Source: Xenopus tropicalis (lineage: Eukaryota; Chordata; Amphibia; Anura; Pipidae). Taken from it: a stretch of 64,000 bases of DNA. Position numbers and translations under genes: made by a program. Position 1 is the stretch's first letter, and the number at the start of each line of letters is the position of its first letter. The notes beneath the pieces are model-generated. The model had not been told where the DNA came from. It worked only from the letters and a program-made list of their open reading frames with translations, and did not search any database. Shown here one piece after another: positions 25,153-36,363 of the stretch. Location: assembly GCF_000004195.4 (NCBI RefSeq), contig NC_030677.2, positions 45,757,142 through 45,821,141 of the forward strand, in the 5' to 3' direction.

Positions 25153-26081
25153 GTAGCAATGTTACTTCTGATGATCTTCAACATCGTAATTTATACATAA
25201 TGTATTTATATATTTAAATACTTGTTGAAGCTTATAGGACATAATTATTTAATTATTTTTTTGTTTTTTAAACTATGTCTATTTCTTTTTCCTAAAGTAA
25301 TCCTTCTCCCAGTTCTGAGGGCACCTTATGGCATTCATTCATTCCCATAGGTTGATAACAAGAGGGAAAAAATCTTTGTCAGTGACCCGTTGTAACAGAG
25401 GACAATAAAGGAAAGAAACTGAAATATAGTGGGTGCAACAAGGTCATAATATAAATGCCAGTTGCATATCTTCAGTCAGGAAAAATTATAATTATCTACT
25501 GGTTCAAAAAGTATTTTATAAAAAAAAAATGCTCTATGCATTTAAAGTATAAAGATAAGGAAAAAACATATATATTTAGCTCTGTCAAATACAGAATATT
25601 TTATATACACACCTTTTTCCAATCGAAAAATATATATAGGGGGGAGCACGAGACAAAATGCAAAATTTCTGCAAAAAAAGTGCTTTTATTTTTATGCCAT
25701 ACACAACATTGAATGCCACATTTTTCCCTCATATAAAAACATTTAACGCTTTTACTATTAGTTGAACATAAATATAGTTTATTAGTCTCAAATCCTATTT
25801 AGGTGCTCTAGTTTAGTATTTTACTAAAGTTAATTTTTCCTTTAGCAATTTATAGTTAATGGAGATATTTGTATTAAAGTAAATAATGGGCATTAAGTGG
25901 GAGCTTGGCTGATGGTCGAGGGAAAAAACAAGGCATACAGGGGGATCAGAAGGTTGTATGCAAGCTGGTTTTGCTAATAGAAAGAAAGAAGAAAGCGAGA
26001 GAAAATATAGCAAAACCCATTTTGATGATTTGAAAGGTAACCAAGAAAGTAAATGGAAAGGAAATAACACACTGGTACAGT

Positions 26082-26131
26082 AACACAGCTATGTCTAATG
26101 ACTAGAAACACAGCTATGTCTAATGACTAGA
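26082..26131. repeat. Tandem duplication, 2 x 25 bp
   Basis: Two exact copies of a 25-bp unit starting AACACAGCTATGTC. Confidence 0.9.
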
Positions 26132-26764
26132 AAAGTGAAGCAAAATTAGCTAGAAAAGCTGAAACAGTCTATATCACTGATGATTTGAGGTCTAAAACTA
26201 TTGTTAAGGAGCAGAAGAAATGAGGAAAAATAAACATGTGTCTGAGATGTCCGTGTAAGGAACCTGCATCCCTCAAGTTACAGCATACTACAACTCCCAT
26301 AATACTCAGCAAGGAAGTTGTCATTTAGAAATAGCAAGAAGCCTCCACAAAATAATCATTATTTTCTCATTGTGCTTTCTGATGCAAATCTGCACCAAAG
26401 GTGATTTGCTTATGACAAATTTCAGACGTAGGAATTCACCTTGCGCCGTCGAATGCTCATTAGCAACATTTATCTTTTGTGGAACTTTTGCAAGAAATTA
26501 GAAAAGAACCTAGAGATGCAGTGTTTTATCACTTTAAGAGCCAGCAAAATGGATGCATTTACACATTTTGAAAATAACACATACTAAAAATAAAGTCAGC
26601 AAATGCTAGACATGTAATAATGCACACAGAAACAGCATCGGTCTGATTAAGAAGACTCAATAATGCAGAACTGGTGTTACTGGTGTTTTGTTGAGGATAA
26701 TATAACACATACACATTGGGGTGAATATAACTTGCTTTATATTTACTCCAATGTATTAAGATTA

Positions 26765-26783
26765 GACAAGAAAGAAAGAAGAA
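26765..26783 (-). promoter_or_regulatory. Pyrimidine tract downstream of the microexon
   Basis: Eight bases past the microexon donor, the intron strand reads an almost pure pyrimidine run (TTCTTCTTTCTTTCTTG). Such TTCTT-rich tracts are typical PTB (polypyrimidine tract binding protein) sites. Paired with the tract on the other side, it suggests looping repression of the microexon. Binding is inferred from sequence only. Confidence 0.5.
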
Positions 26784-26791
26784 TACAGTAC

Positions 26792-26818
26792 CTTTAACTA
26801 TCTTATCCAAATAGTGAG
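26792..26818 (-). CDS. tenm3: tenm3 alternative 27-bp microexon (AHYLDKIVK)
   Basis: 27-bp exon with acceptor TTTCTCAAG and donor GTACTG, phase 1 at both ends. With the flanking bases it encodes AHYLDKIVK, which I recognise as the alternatively spliced insert between EGF7 and EGF8 of teneurin-3 and its paralogues. In mammals its inclusion changes ectodomain geometry and homophilic adhesion (established for the family). Both sites look weak: A at -3 of the acceptor and CTG after GTA in the donor. Long pyrimidine tracts lie on both sides. Inclusion is expected to be regulated, probably neuronally; that part is inference. Confidence 0.93.
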
Positions 26819-26856
26819 CTTGAGAAAGTGAAAGAGGGAAGAGAACAAGACAAGAC
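26819..26856 (-). promoter_or_regulatory. Extended polypyrimidine tract upstream of the microexon
   Basis: On the minus strand the 38 bases before the microexon are pyrimidine-rich with TCTT and CTCTT motifs (for example TTCTCTTCCCTCTTTC) and end in CAAG. This serves as the 3' splice site tract and is also a plausible PTB site. I see no TGC motif next to the acceptor, the SRRM4/nSR100 signature common at other neural microexons, so PTB-type control seems the better guess. Confidence 0.5.
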
Positions 26857-28087
26857 AGTTCAGGACAGGTATTGCCATGCAGACAGAGAGCAGCTAGTGC
26901 TGTTAGAGGCAGTATATATTTCATTAGAATGAAAAGTGCACCTACATGGCTTAAAACAGGACAGAGAAAATATACATAAATGCAAATTTCATATTGTTAA
27001 ACATTTCATATTGTGTGGACATGTTGGCAGTTAACATATTTGTCCTTCAGACTTGAAGTCCAGCCTTCCCTATTACCTAGGGCCCCCAAACCAAACCCAA
27101 TATTTTAGCGTTAAATCCCATAAGAAGTCTATATTCAGCAACAGCCAAAGTGGGAGTTCCAGTGCTAATGCTGTGGGTTACCGGCAATAGACGCACCATT
27201 TATGTGACAGTGGTTGCTGAACTTAGAGTTAACCTAATTAGCAGTAAAAAAAAGTATTTGGAAGCTTGAAACTAAAGCCTCAGCAGCAGTTTAGCACTTC
27301 CTGTAAAGGTTCCTAACGTGGTTGCACCCTCTTAGTCAAAAGAGACCATTCTATCTCCCTTTAACAAGAGCAAGAATCAAAACAAACATTTGTTTTTATT
27401 AAACATATGCAGAGCAATCATAATGTTGAAAAAAATATATTCTTGAATATAAGGTACAAAATCGGAGACAATGCCTTTGTAAAAGGAGGTATTTTATGAG
27501 CCCCTATTGCACTGATTGCTGGTTTTGTCCTGTGTAATAACACACATAATCACAGCAGGAAAAATGCAATCTGATTTTACTGTACATTTCCATGAAAGAC
27601 TTACCAATGAAAATTACAGCAGAATAACCACAGAGATGCTTAAAAGCTCTCTCTTGCAAGGTAGACTATAACAATATGAGTATTGCAATTTACATGGTCA
27701 GTATCTTGAATTGGATCAAGGGTAATCGGCATATTGGAAAGCAATAATGCTACCGCACGCTTACACAAACTAGTAATTCATGAAAGCAAATACGGACAAT
27801 TATGCAAAGCACAACCCAAAGCTGTGTGTTGCAATTGTGGGCAGCAGGACTACATACACTGAGCAGAGCTTATCAGCGGAATGATATTCTAGGTGATTTG
27901 AACTGAATTGTGCTTCTACGGATAAAGGATATATAAATGCAGTTTAAAATCCTTGTAGACTTTTAGAAATTCTACTCATTATCTGCATGCTAAACAATAC
28001 CAAATGTATTGAATGGTTTTGAACTGAAGCAGAGATCCAACATTTAATTCACATATGTAAAAACATCTGTCAATAAGTATTTTGTAA

Positions 28088-28371
28088 GGGTAAGGTCACA
28101 CAGGGATATTGTCAGTCTGTGGATGAGCGCAGGCTGACAATACGCCCATACACTTTCTTGTTGTGCCCGGAATCATTGAATCCGCCAGGATGCAGGCTCA
28201 CACAGCCATATACACTAACTAAAGCAAGACTTTACATTTGTTGGCGGATATTTAGCTGCATGTCTGCACCTGGGTGGATTTAATGCTTCTGGGTGCAGGC
28301 ACAATGAGAAGATTTTTTTTAAGCGTATGGGCTTATCTGCAGGCTTACAATATGTCTGAGTCACCTTACCC
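28088..28371. mobile_element. Harbinger-like MITE, 284 bp
   Basis: Flanked by TAA on both sides (28085-28087 and 28372-28374). Ends are GGGTAAGGTCACACAGG and, inward from the right, GGGTAAGGTGACTCAGAC. Inner blocks (CAGGCTGACAATA..GCCCATAC; TGGGTGCAGGCACAA) are mirrored. TWA target duplication suggests PIF/Harbinger. No coding capacity. Confidence 0.75.
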
Positions 28372-29080
28372 TAAAGCTGTATGCTTCATATAAGCAAATA
28401 TGTATTATGTGAAAATGTCTGCAAGTAAAGGGGAAGAATGCAACGGTTTATCTGACTATATTAAGGACTATTGGGGGCACAGAACTTTCACCTACCCACA
28501 TTATGTCCCTTAAATGTATATAGGAGTAAAAAATAGATGAGTAAATATCACAATAACCAAAACATTTTTTATGTAATGTTTGCAAAGATTTGTCTTTGAA
28601 AATGAAGTCTTGGTTTGTACTGTATTACCTACCTAATACCTCATGGCTGACACCTATCATCTGTAAATAAACTTCCATGCAGCCAGCATCTGGCACAATC
28701 TCTGGCTAATAGTGATTCAGAGTTATTTTAACCAGTGGGTTTCTTTCTTATCAGGACATACAAACCCAACATATACCACTTTTTAATATGGTGCATATCC
28801 CTTCATTTCTTCTCTAAGGAAAATCATACAGATGGACAAAACTCCCAGAAAGTTAAAATGCCTTTGTTGCCCTCCTGGGCACAAAGCAATTTTACAAGCC
28901 TTGAGGTCCTTCAACCAGCTTCAAGAGAACCGGTGGGCTTAAAACATTGCTCCATGTCTAGAATTGAAATAAAGGCATGTGAGTGCTATGTGAGTGCTGC
29001 CCATTTGTATGATTTTCTATGGAAATACTCAAGAGTCGACTCCTGTGGCTCCCAGTCAATCACTGACTATAGGAAGTTAA

Positions 29081-29120
29081 GAAGCATTTTACTCACATAA
29101 GAAGCATTTTACTCACTTAA
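29081..29120. repeat. Tandem duplication, 2 x 20 bp
   Basis: Two copies of GAAGCATTTTACTCAC(A/T)TAA, one mismatch. Confidence 0.9.
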
Positions 29121-29610
29121 ATTTATAGCTTTCTGCTGTGCAGTGAAGTAGTTAAGTCCATTATACAGATCTCTGCATTATCCTGGGGGGGGCACAGGTC
29201 CTACACTTGTCACACTGCATTGTTATTCTAAACATCCTTTGCAGGGCACATTATATGTCAGAAAGCGCCAGTCTCCTATTAGAAGTTCTGATCGTGGCCT
29301 TCTCTAATGACTGCTATTAGCATCCCATTAAACAGGCACATAGGTATCATTCTTAGATTATTCATGCACTAGATTCACTAGATATGATAAAATGAAACGA
29401 GTCTAGGAATAAGTATATTAAAACCATTTATTCCAATCAGCTGCTGTTTTAATCAGCAGGAACAGCATGCCCATTGATTTGATGTTCATTAATTGGTGTT
29501 CACCGCACTATTTTATTACTGATTATCTTGTCATAAAGGATTAGAGGAGTAACACAATTTGCATTTGTAGATATCTGTCCCTTTAGCCCTGAGTTTATCC
29601 AGACGCACCG

Positions 29611-29662
29611 TGTGAATGATTCTTATCCTAATCGAATGTGAATGATTCTTATCCTAACAGGA
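29611..29662. repeat. Tandem duplication, 2 x 26 bp
   Basis: Two copies beginning TGTGAATGATTCTTATCCTA, differing only in the last five bases. Confidence 0.9.
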
Positions 29663-30289
29663 ACCTGTTTCTAGGCATAATACACTAAACAGTGGTAACT
29701 CTTATATACATTTCACCAGAATTATTATGTCAGATGGTGAGTGTTCAAATGTTATTAGTAGGTTTTAACATTTCTGTTAGTGTAGTATTTTCCGAGCATT
29801 TTGTATAATTTGGACAGATTTGCAGCAGGACTTTGATTGTGCTGCTAGTTTGTAGTAGGCTCGGGAGAGGCAGCCAAATCTGCTCTGATTAATTTGGCTG
29901 AACATTCGTCAAACGACTAAAGAGAAAGAATGAAGAATTGGACTTATCCAGTGACATACTTGTAAGCTGAACAGCAAGAGCTTTCTCTTCCCAATTAGCT
30001 TAAGTAATCTGCACAAAAATATAGACCTGTTGCTAAAAGGACTGGCAAATTGTGTTGGCTGGGATGAATGGCGAGCCAGAGAAAGGAAAGCCAAGAATGT
30101 TTGCTGCACAGATTTTTGTGACTTTTCTGGCACTCGGAATGTTCATTGCATTCATTTTTGTCCAACACAACAGTGTGGTATTGCCAGAGATGTCGAATTA
30201 ACTCCAGTCCAGAGCTGAGATAATAATCCAGCCTTTGCAATTCTAAAATGGAACTCCATAACATTAAACCTTAGAGTTAGCGTTTCTAT

Positions 30290-30372
30290 TGCTACCATTA
30301 TATTATAGAGAACACTATGCAAACAAGGTTGTGAAATGTGCTGGCATCATATAAATAAATGATGATGATAAA
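30290..30372 (+). repeat. Retroelement tail fragment
   Basis: GTGCTGGCATCATATAAATA followed by ATGATGATGATAAAA resembles the GCGCTATATAAATAA(ATGATGAT)n tail common to frog L2/SINE 3' ends. Confidence 0.5.
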
Positions 30373-31444
30373 AAATTGTTTATCCTCGTGACCAATGAGA
30401 ACATGAGACACAGAGAATGGCAACAGGAGGAATCCTTGCAGACTATGAAAAATGATCTGGTGCCAAACAAACTCGCATCTTGTTAGAAACGCGACACATA
30501 ATGAAATCACAATATATCAGAATGATAACATTTCCTATTTACAAATCCTGTGCAGAAATCAAATGAACATTTCATTATGGCAACATGCAAACACCTCTCA
30601 CAAACATGACACTTTAACAGCTGAGTCCTCCGGGAAAAATCGTGCTGAATGACAGAACAGAAAGCGGCTTGGTAGTTTTTGAATACCAGAGCTAAAAAAA
30701 CTCAGCATTGCTGCTGTTTTCCCCACTGCCAGACATAATGTCTAATTATACTCCTATGTATTCTACTGCATTATTATGCTACCTGGTCTGCTTCACGATA
30801 ATACTCTTTTCCCCCTCTATGAATGTAATCTTGTGGCTTTATTCCCCGTAATTACCAACGACTCGATAAGGCCATTAGGAGCAGAGGCACTGGGAGGAAA
30901 TACAAGACAAAGTGTAATATCCACAGTGCACAACAAACTCAAGAACTGCAGAGCCATAACGAGAGGAAACAATGGGGTGCCATTGAGAGCTGCTAGCATA
31001 CATATGCCACTGGAAGGAAGCATTGCTCACAGGAGAATACTCTGAGTGTATACTTTACAAAGACAAACACACATGGATACGCATATTGTGTTGGAAGCTT
31101 GTCTTGGGATTCCAGTTCCAACAAAACCTGCCTCTGAGCCATTATCAACTCGAAACATGCTGTGCTGTCTTGTGATCCACGGTTATCCCAGATGTTTTAG
31201 GAAAATAATACAAAATGTGACAGGTAAAATTAACTAACTCAGGAGGAGATACCCAGTAAATTCCTAGCAATGGTTATAGCCTTTATCACTATGATGGATT
31301 TGAGTGTCTTTTGGAGCTCACGAGGTGAAGTCAATGCTTAATAAAGTTACAGCAGTTCTTTTTTGCATTCTTCACAAGTAACAGAAAAACAGATGTTTCT
31401 CAAACTCTAATGGCTTAAAAAATATTGCTTAAAATGTGTATATT

Positions 31445-31605
31445 CTTTATTATTTGTATGTAGTTCTACATACATGTGCAGTGCTAGGCACAGCTTATTA
31501 GGGTGCAATAAGTCGTACAGTCTTACTAAGCTGCAGGGTGATTAAGTGAATTGCTAAAGGCCACAATGAGTTGTCATAAGAAATCAAACCCAAGTTAGAG
31601 TCATG
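31445..31605 (+). repeat. MIR-like SINE fragment
   Basis: Shows the MIR order: GTGCTAGGCAC, then GGGTGATTAAGTGAATTGCT-AAAGGCCACAATGAG, then AAATCAAACCCAAGTTAGAGTC. This corresponds to the 3' half of CORE-SINEs (aggttaagtgacttgcccaaggtcac... in mammals). Strongly diverged. Confidence 0.55.
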
Positions 31606-32883
31606 TAACATAATCCTGTACATAAGCAATTCTATATACACTATATGGGCAAAGATGCGGAACTCCACAACCAAGAGTATTGTTGTTGTGGGTTTTGCTA
31701 CTATTCAAATGAACGAGATGATGTGGGGCGACTAGGTCTAAAATGCATTGAGATCAGGGCTCTGTGCAGGTCAGTAACGTTTTCCCACTCCCATCTTAGC
31801 AAACCAATAGACCTTATTTTGCCATGGGGTTATTATTCTGCTGAAAAGGTAACAGGGCTGCTTTTTCCATGAGGAAGGTAAGAACCTTACTTTAGGTGGC
31901 AAGGAACAGCTAGTTATCAGGGGAAATGTCAAGAAAATGATTGTATAATTTAGTTATGGCTGTGGCTTAAATGATAATAAGCAGTGACCACATAACTTGT
32001 GGCCATAAAGTATAAGTATTTTACAGTAATAAGATAGAAAGAAAGGCCCTTACATAGATTCTATCCATTTTTGTCTAAACAGGACTGTTTTTGACTGACA
32101 TCTATTGAAAACTCTTAAGGTTATTATATTTGAGTACAAAAGTAGGATAAAAGTGATGTACAGTTACCAGATCTATTTTTGAAAAAATCTGGTCAGACTG
32201 ATGCTTGAGACTTTGCAGAAAAGCATAGAGACCTATTAATCCTATTCGAAGTTATTTTGTTGCACTGCCCTCTATAGTTTTTTCTTTTCCATTTGTTCCA
32301 TTTCCTAGTTCTCTGCTTTACCTTCTCTGAATCCCCTGCTTTATGGGGAAGGCCATATAACTTGCCTCTTGTGAGCACAGCTATAAATGGCTTTTTCTGG
32401 TTTCAAAGATATGATGAAAACATGCAGACAACACAGTCCAGCCAAGTTATACAGTTGTATAAACATATTTAGCTTATAATATTATTTAAACTGGGCATTG
32501 TAAAAACAAACTAACCGACCAAGGTGTCAGCTCCGATGCTCTACAGGTATAATGCAATATCAATAATCACAGGCAGCCCATGTTAGCCCCAATGCCTCAG
32601 TATCAGGGTGATGATTGAAACAGGCTACCTTCTGTCTACATCAGTGACAGCTCTAAATGAACAATACTACTAGCATCTGCTACACAAATTATTTCAATCT
32701 ACTGCCTCATCAATTGAACAGAGGCTTAAAGAAGGCTTTTCTTGTAGTGTAAGGGATTCATTACATAAGTATTTAAACAACTATTGACACATTACTATCC
32801 ATCAGTGCCTCACTGTGGGCTGGAGAGCCCTGCAATGACTGGGAATCCTGATAGCAATTAACACATATAAAGTGATTTATTTC

Positions 32884-32945
32884 ATAGATACTGGTAGTAT
32901 AGTACTTCCAATAAATAGATACTGGTAGTAAAGTACTTCCAATAA
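32884..32945. repeat. Tandem duplication, 2 x 31 bp
   Basis: Two copies of a 31-bp unit beginning ATAGATACTGGTAGTA, with one mismatch. Confidence 0.9.
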
Positions 32946-35668
32946 AAATGGCTAGTACAGATTTCAGAAATGTTTGGTTTGTAGGCATTACATCTGCATG
33001 TTGTCACTCCTAGAAATACCACTTATATAGCAAGTTTGGGACGTATGTAGTAATAACAACAAGGCTACTGGCACCTGGTTGGTATTTAATACCTAGCCAA
33101 TAAAACCATACCTGATGCCAATGTTATCTTTAAGTAGGAAAAATGAAAATATTAAAAGGGTAGTTTTATTTTTTAGAAAAGGTGGCAACCCTACATATAA
33201 GATAACCACAACTGATATCAACCTTATCAACAAGAACAATTCTTTTGCACAGGATTTTGCCCAAAACACTCGAGTAGCCGTATCACTTAGGGCATAGACT
33301 TTTATCTGTTCATACCTTGGTGTGTTTTGCCTTCACTTATTTGTATAACTCCTGGGTCAGACTGAATCAGATGGAGCTTATTTAACAACATATGGTCAGA
33401 CATTTAGGATGAGAGTAACAATAGTTTGATCACGCTCAACTAATTAAATTCAATAGATTGTTTCTCCCATTTACTGAAATGAAGAATGCCTATTTTTTAT
33501 TGTTCATTACTCCATGTGGGATTAATTAATGAAAGCTTAATGATATTAGTCCACAATTAGATCACTTATGCTTAACCACATGCTTTCTAGGCATACACAT
33601 ATAAATATATATTTTGGGCAGGAAGATAATTGTTCAGCACTATAGCAATTAAACAGCTGTAGCCTGTCTCATGCTTTAAGTGATGAGGCTGCAGGCAAGT
33701 GACACAGCAGATGGCCATATCCACCCATTCCAATGTTCAAGACTGAAAAAAGCAAGAGGTGTTGACAAATCTAAACAAGGCAGTATTGGCTCCATGCAAA
33801 TGTATTTATTTGCAAGTCAGATTGAAGAATATAATTCATGTATTAAGACAGCATTACAGTATGTGGCAGCTCTGTGATTTCATAGATCTCTGGGATGGAG
33901 CAGGCTTCCTACCAACATGATTATTTACTCATTTCATACTGATAGGAGAGCCTCATGAAAAAACAGCTGCTACCAGATTCCTGTATAGGAATTTAGTTGC
34001 CTCTCAAAATATAAAAAATCAGGCTCATATAAATATTATTGTTAACATCATCCATGGTTTGCAAAAGGCTTTATGAATTAAATATTTACTATTTCCACAA
34101 AGGCTTGAAAGGGTTATTCAGCCTTTCAATCCTTTTTTCTTGGAAGCACATAGCACCTGGGATGTTGATCTCCATACCCAGTGAACTGGGAACATAATAC
34201 TGTCAGTGTGGCCTTTTCCAAATGTTCCGGTAATGAAGGTTCCTTTTTATTTCCGGTCACCATAGTGAGAATAAAGGCCTTTAGAAAAATGAATGGAAAG
34301 CATGTGTACATATGGGGTGAGGCCTCGGTTACTTTTGTGTGTGTAGGGTAATTGCGCCACGTCACTGAATATCTGCTATACACACTGCTTCTCTGTGCTT
34401 TCAAATAATCTGTAAAATACACTATTTTCACTATATTTTAAATTGTATTGGCTATGAGGATATTAAAATTCGACATAAAACCATAAAAAAAAATAATATA
34501 TATCATGTTGTTTGGAGTTTCTGAGGCACAGAGAATGTAGGCTGCAGGTCACAAGGGACATAGGGACTAAATTCATACCTCCTTCAGAGTCCTATAGACT
34601 TTAACAAGTTTGGGACAAAACTTGACAAAGCAATTCCCAAGCTTTTATCTATCATTTTATATTCATAAAAAAATTCACAGTGGGGCTGTCTACTCCATGG
34701 CCCTTCAGCTAAATCTTAACTCCCAGAATCCTTTTCTAGGGGCTGATATATGTTGAAGCAGCTTTACAGTGTATCAACATAACAGTTAGCAAGCTTTCAG
34801 ACATGGCGTTGTATGAGTTAAATCAGCATTACAGGCTTTAGTATTTTCCATTGCAGTTGTGGAGTTCCCATGTGACACTATACAATGACGTTAACCTTTC
34901 TATATTTTAGTGTCCTATCTCCAGACTCTGCCCAGTGCAGAATTTGTTGTGCTACCTGCGTAATCTGTCCTCCAACATAAGGCCATAAACACTATTCATT
35001 GCAAGTACTTTGTCAAACTAACAGTCTAAAGATCCCTTGTGCATAACAATAATGAGGAAAGTCAGAGTGGTCGCTCCCCAGACAAGACATAATTCCGCCC
35101 CCTCTGGGTAGAGAAATAAATTACACATCATACTTTACTGAAGTTCTTCTGTGCTTTATTAAATAAAAGAGATATATTACCCAACGCATAAAACACTCAG
35201 TGCTAATATGGCCAGTCCTATGTTTTGTATTGTTTCTCTTCAAGAGACTGTAAGGAGAAGGTTTCTCTGAGGTCATAAGTCTGGAAACTGTGTTGGTGAA
35301 TGACAAATCTATCAGCCAACAGTTGCTGAGAACTTGACAGTTGTAATTTAGTAACATATGTGGAAATGAAGGTGCCACATCCCTTCAAAGATGAGGGATT
35401 CATTTAGAGAATGAATGCCCCCTTCATAAAGTCCTTATATTTTTACATAACAACTGCTTTGTACTTTGAATTTTTTTAAAAAATATTTAGATATTTAGAT
35501 ATTATGTTGTCTAGACTCTATAATAGTATGGCTGTCCTGCACAAGTTCTCTCCTCCATTGCTAAACATTGCTTATCTCCCCAAAGCCCTAATAGCCAGAG
35601 ATTGGTATAGATGAGAGGAGCACAGAAAAGTGGGTGTTATATGGGTCCTTCTTTGCATTTCCTCAGGT

Positions 35669-36363
35669 TTAAAAGGGGACCTGTCACCCAAACATATAAT
35701 TCCAAATTATTTTCTATTGTGCCAGACAGGTAAAATAAACTTTGCTTACATTATATAAATTATAGAAATGCACATCAAGCAGACATGCACCATTTTGTGG
35801 ACACTATTATTAAGATAAACTTCATCATCATCCCAAAATCTTGGTAATGGTTCAGAATGTGGGACCTGATGTCCATGCCCAGGCTAAACAATTATAGGTG
35901 GTAAGGAAGGAAGCGGAATTTGAGAAGTTCAATGACATCTAGGAAGTACAGACTGGGAAGTGAAAGTAATTGTTTGAGGCATAGAGGCAGGGCGGACAAT
36001 ATATAATTGTCATTTTTTACATATTTACACTGCTTCTTCTGCAGTTCTTAACTGCTATCTGGTTGTAGGGCTTTATTAATCTTAGCAACCAAGCAGCAGT
36101 TTGGAAGCCAGAATATTAAATCAATGTGAGTGGGTCTTAAAAGAAAGACAAGCAAAAATAATAAAAAAAAATAAGAACAGCAATGAAAGTGAGCCCATAT
36201 ACTGGTTTTGGTTGCAGTTTGTGAGTTTGTGACCCCAACAAACAGACATTATTTATAAAGAGAATATGAAAACTAATAATAAAAAAAAAATAAGAGCTAT
36301 TTGTTTATACAAGGCCCTTTATAAAAAGCTAAACATTCATGTAAGGGTGAACATTCCCTTTAA
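35669..36363. mobile_element. T2-like MITE, 695 bp
   Basis: Bounded by TTAA at both ends; the left reads TTAAAAGGGGACCTGTCACC and the right, inward, TTAAAGGGAATGTTCACCC. The ends are imperfect inverted repeats of T2 type. Different family from the copy at 8.35 kb. No transposase. Confidence 0.75.

Larger units (their letters stand above)
22086..26791 (-). other. tenm3: tenm3 intron between microexon and EGF8 exon (4.7 kb)
   Basis: Carries one complete palindromic ACAGGTATGGG repeat (24829-25152), a 2x25-bp tandem duplication (26082-26131) and G-rich runs near 23.79 and 24.59 kb. No coding exon seen. Confidence 0.85.

Noticed and set aside
28735..29100. 121-codon plus-strand frame
   Set aside because: No domain recognised; its end falls in a two-copy tandem duplication. 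Expected by chance in 64 kb.
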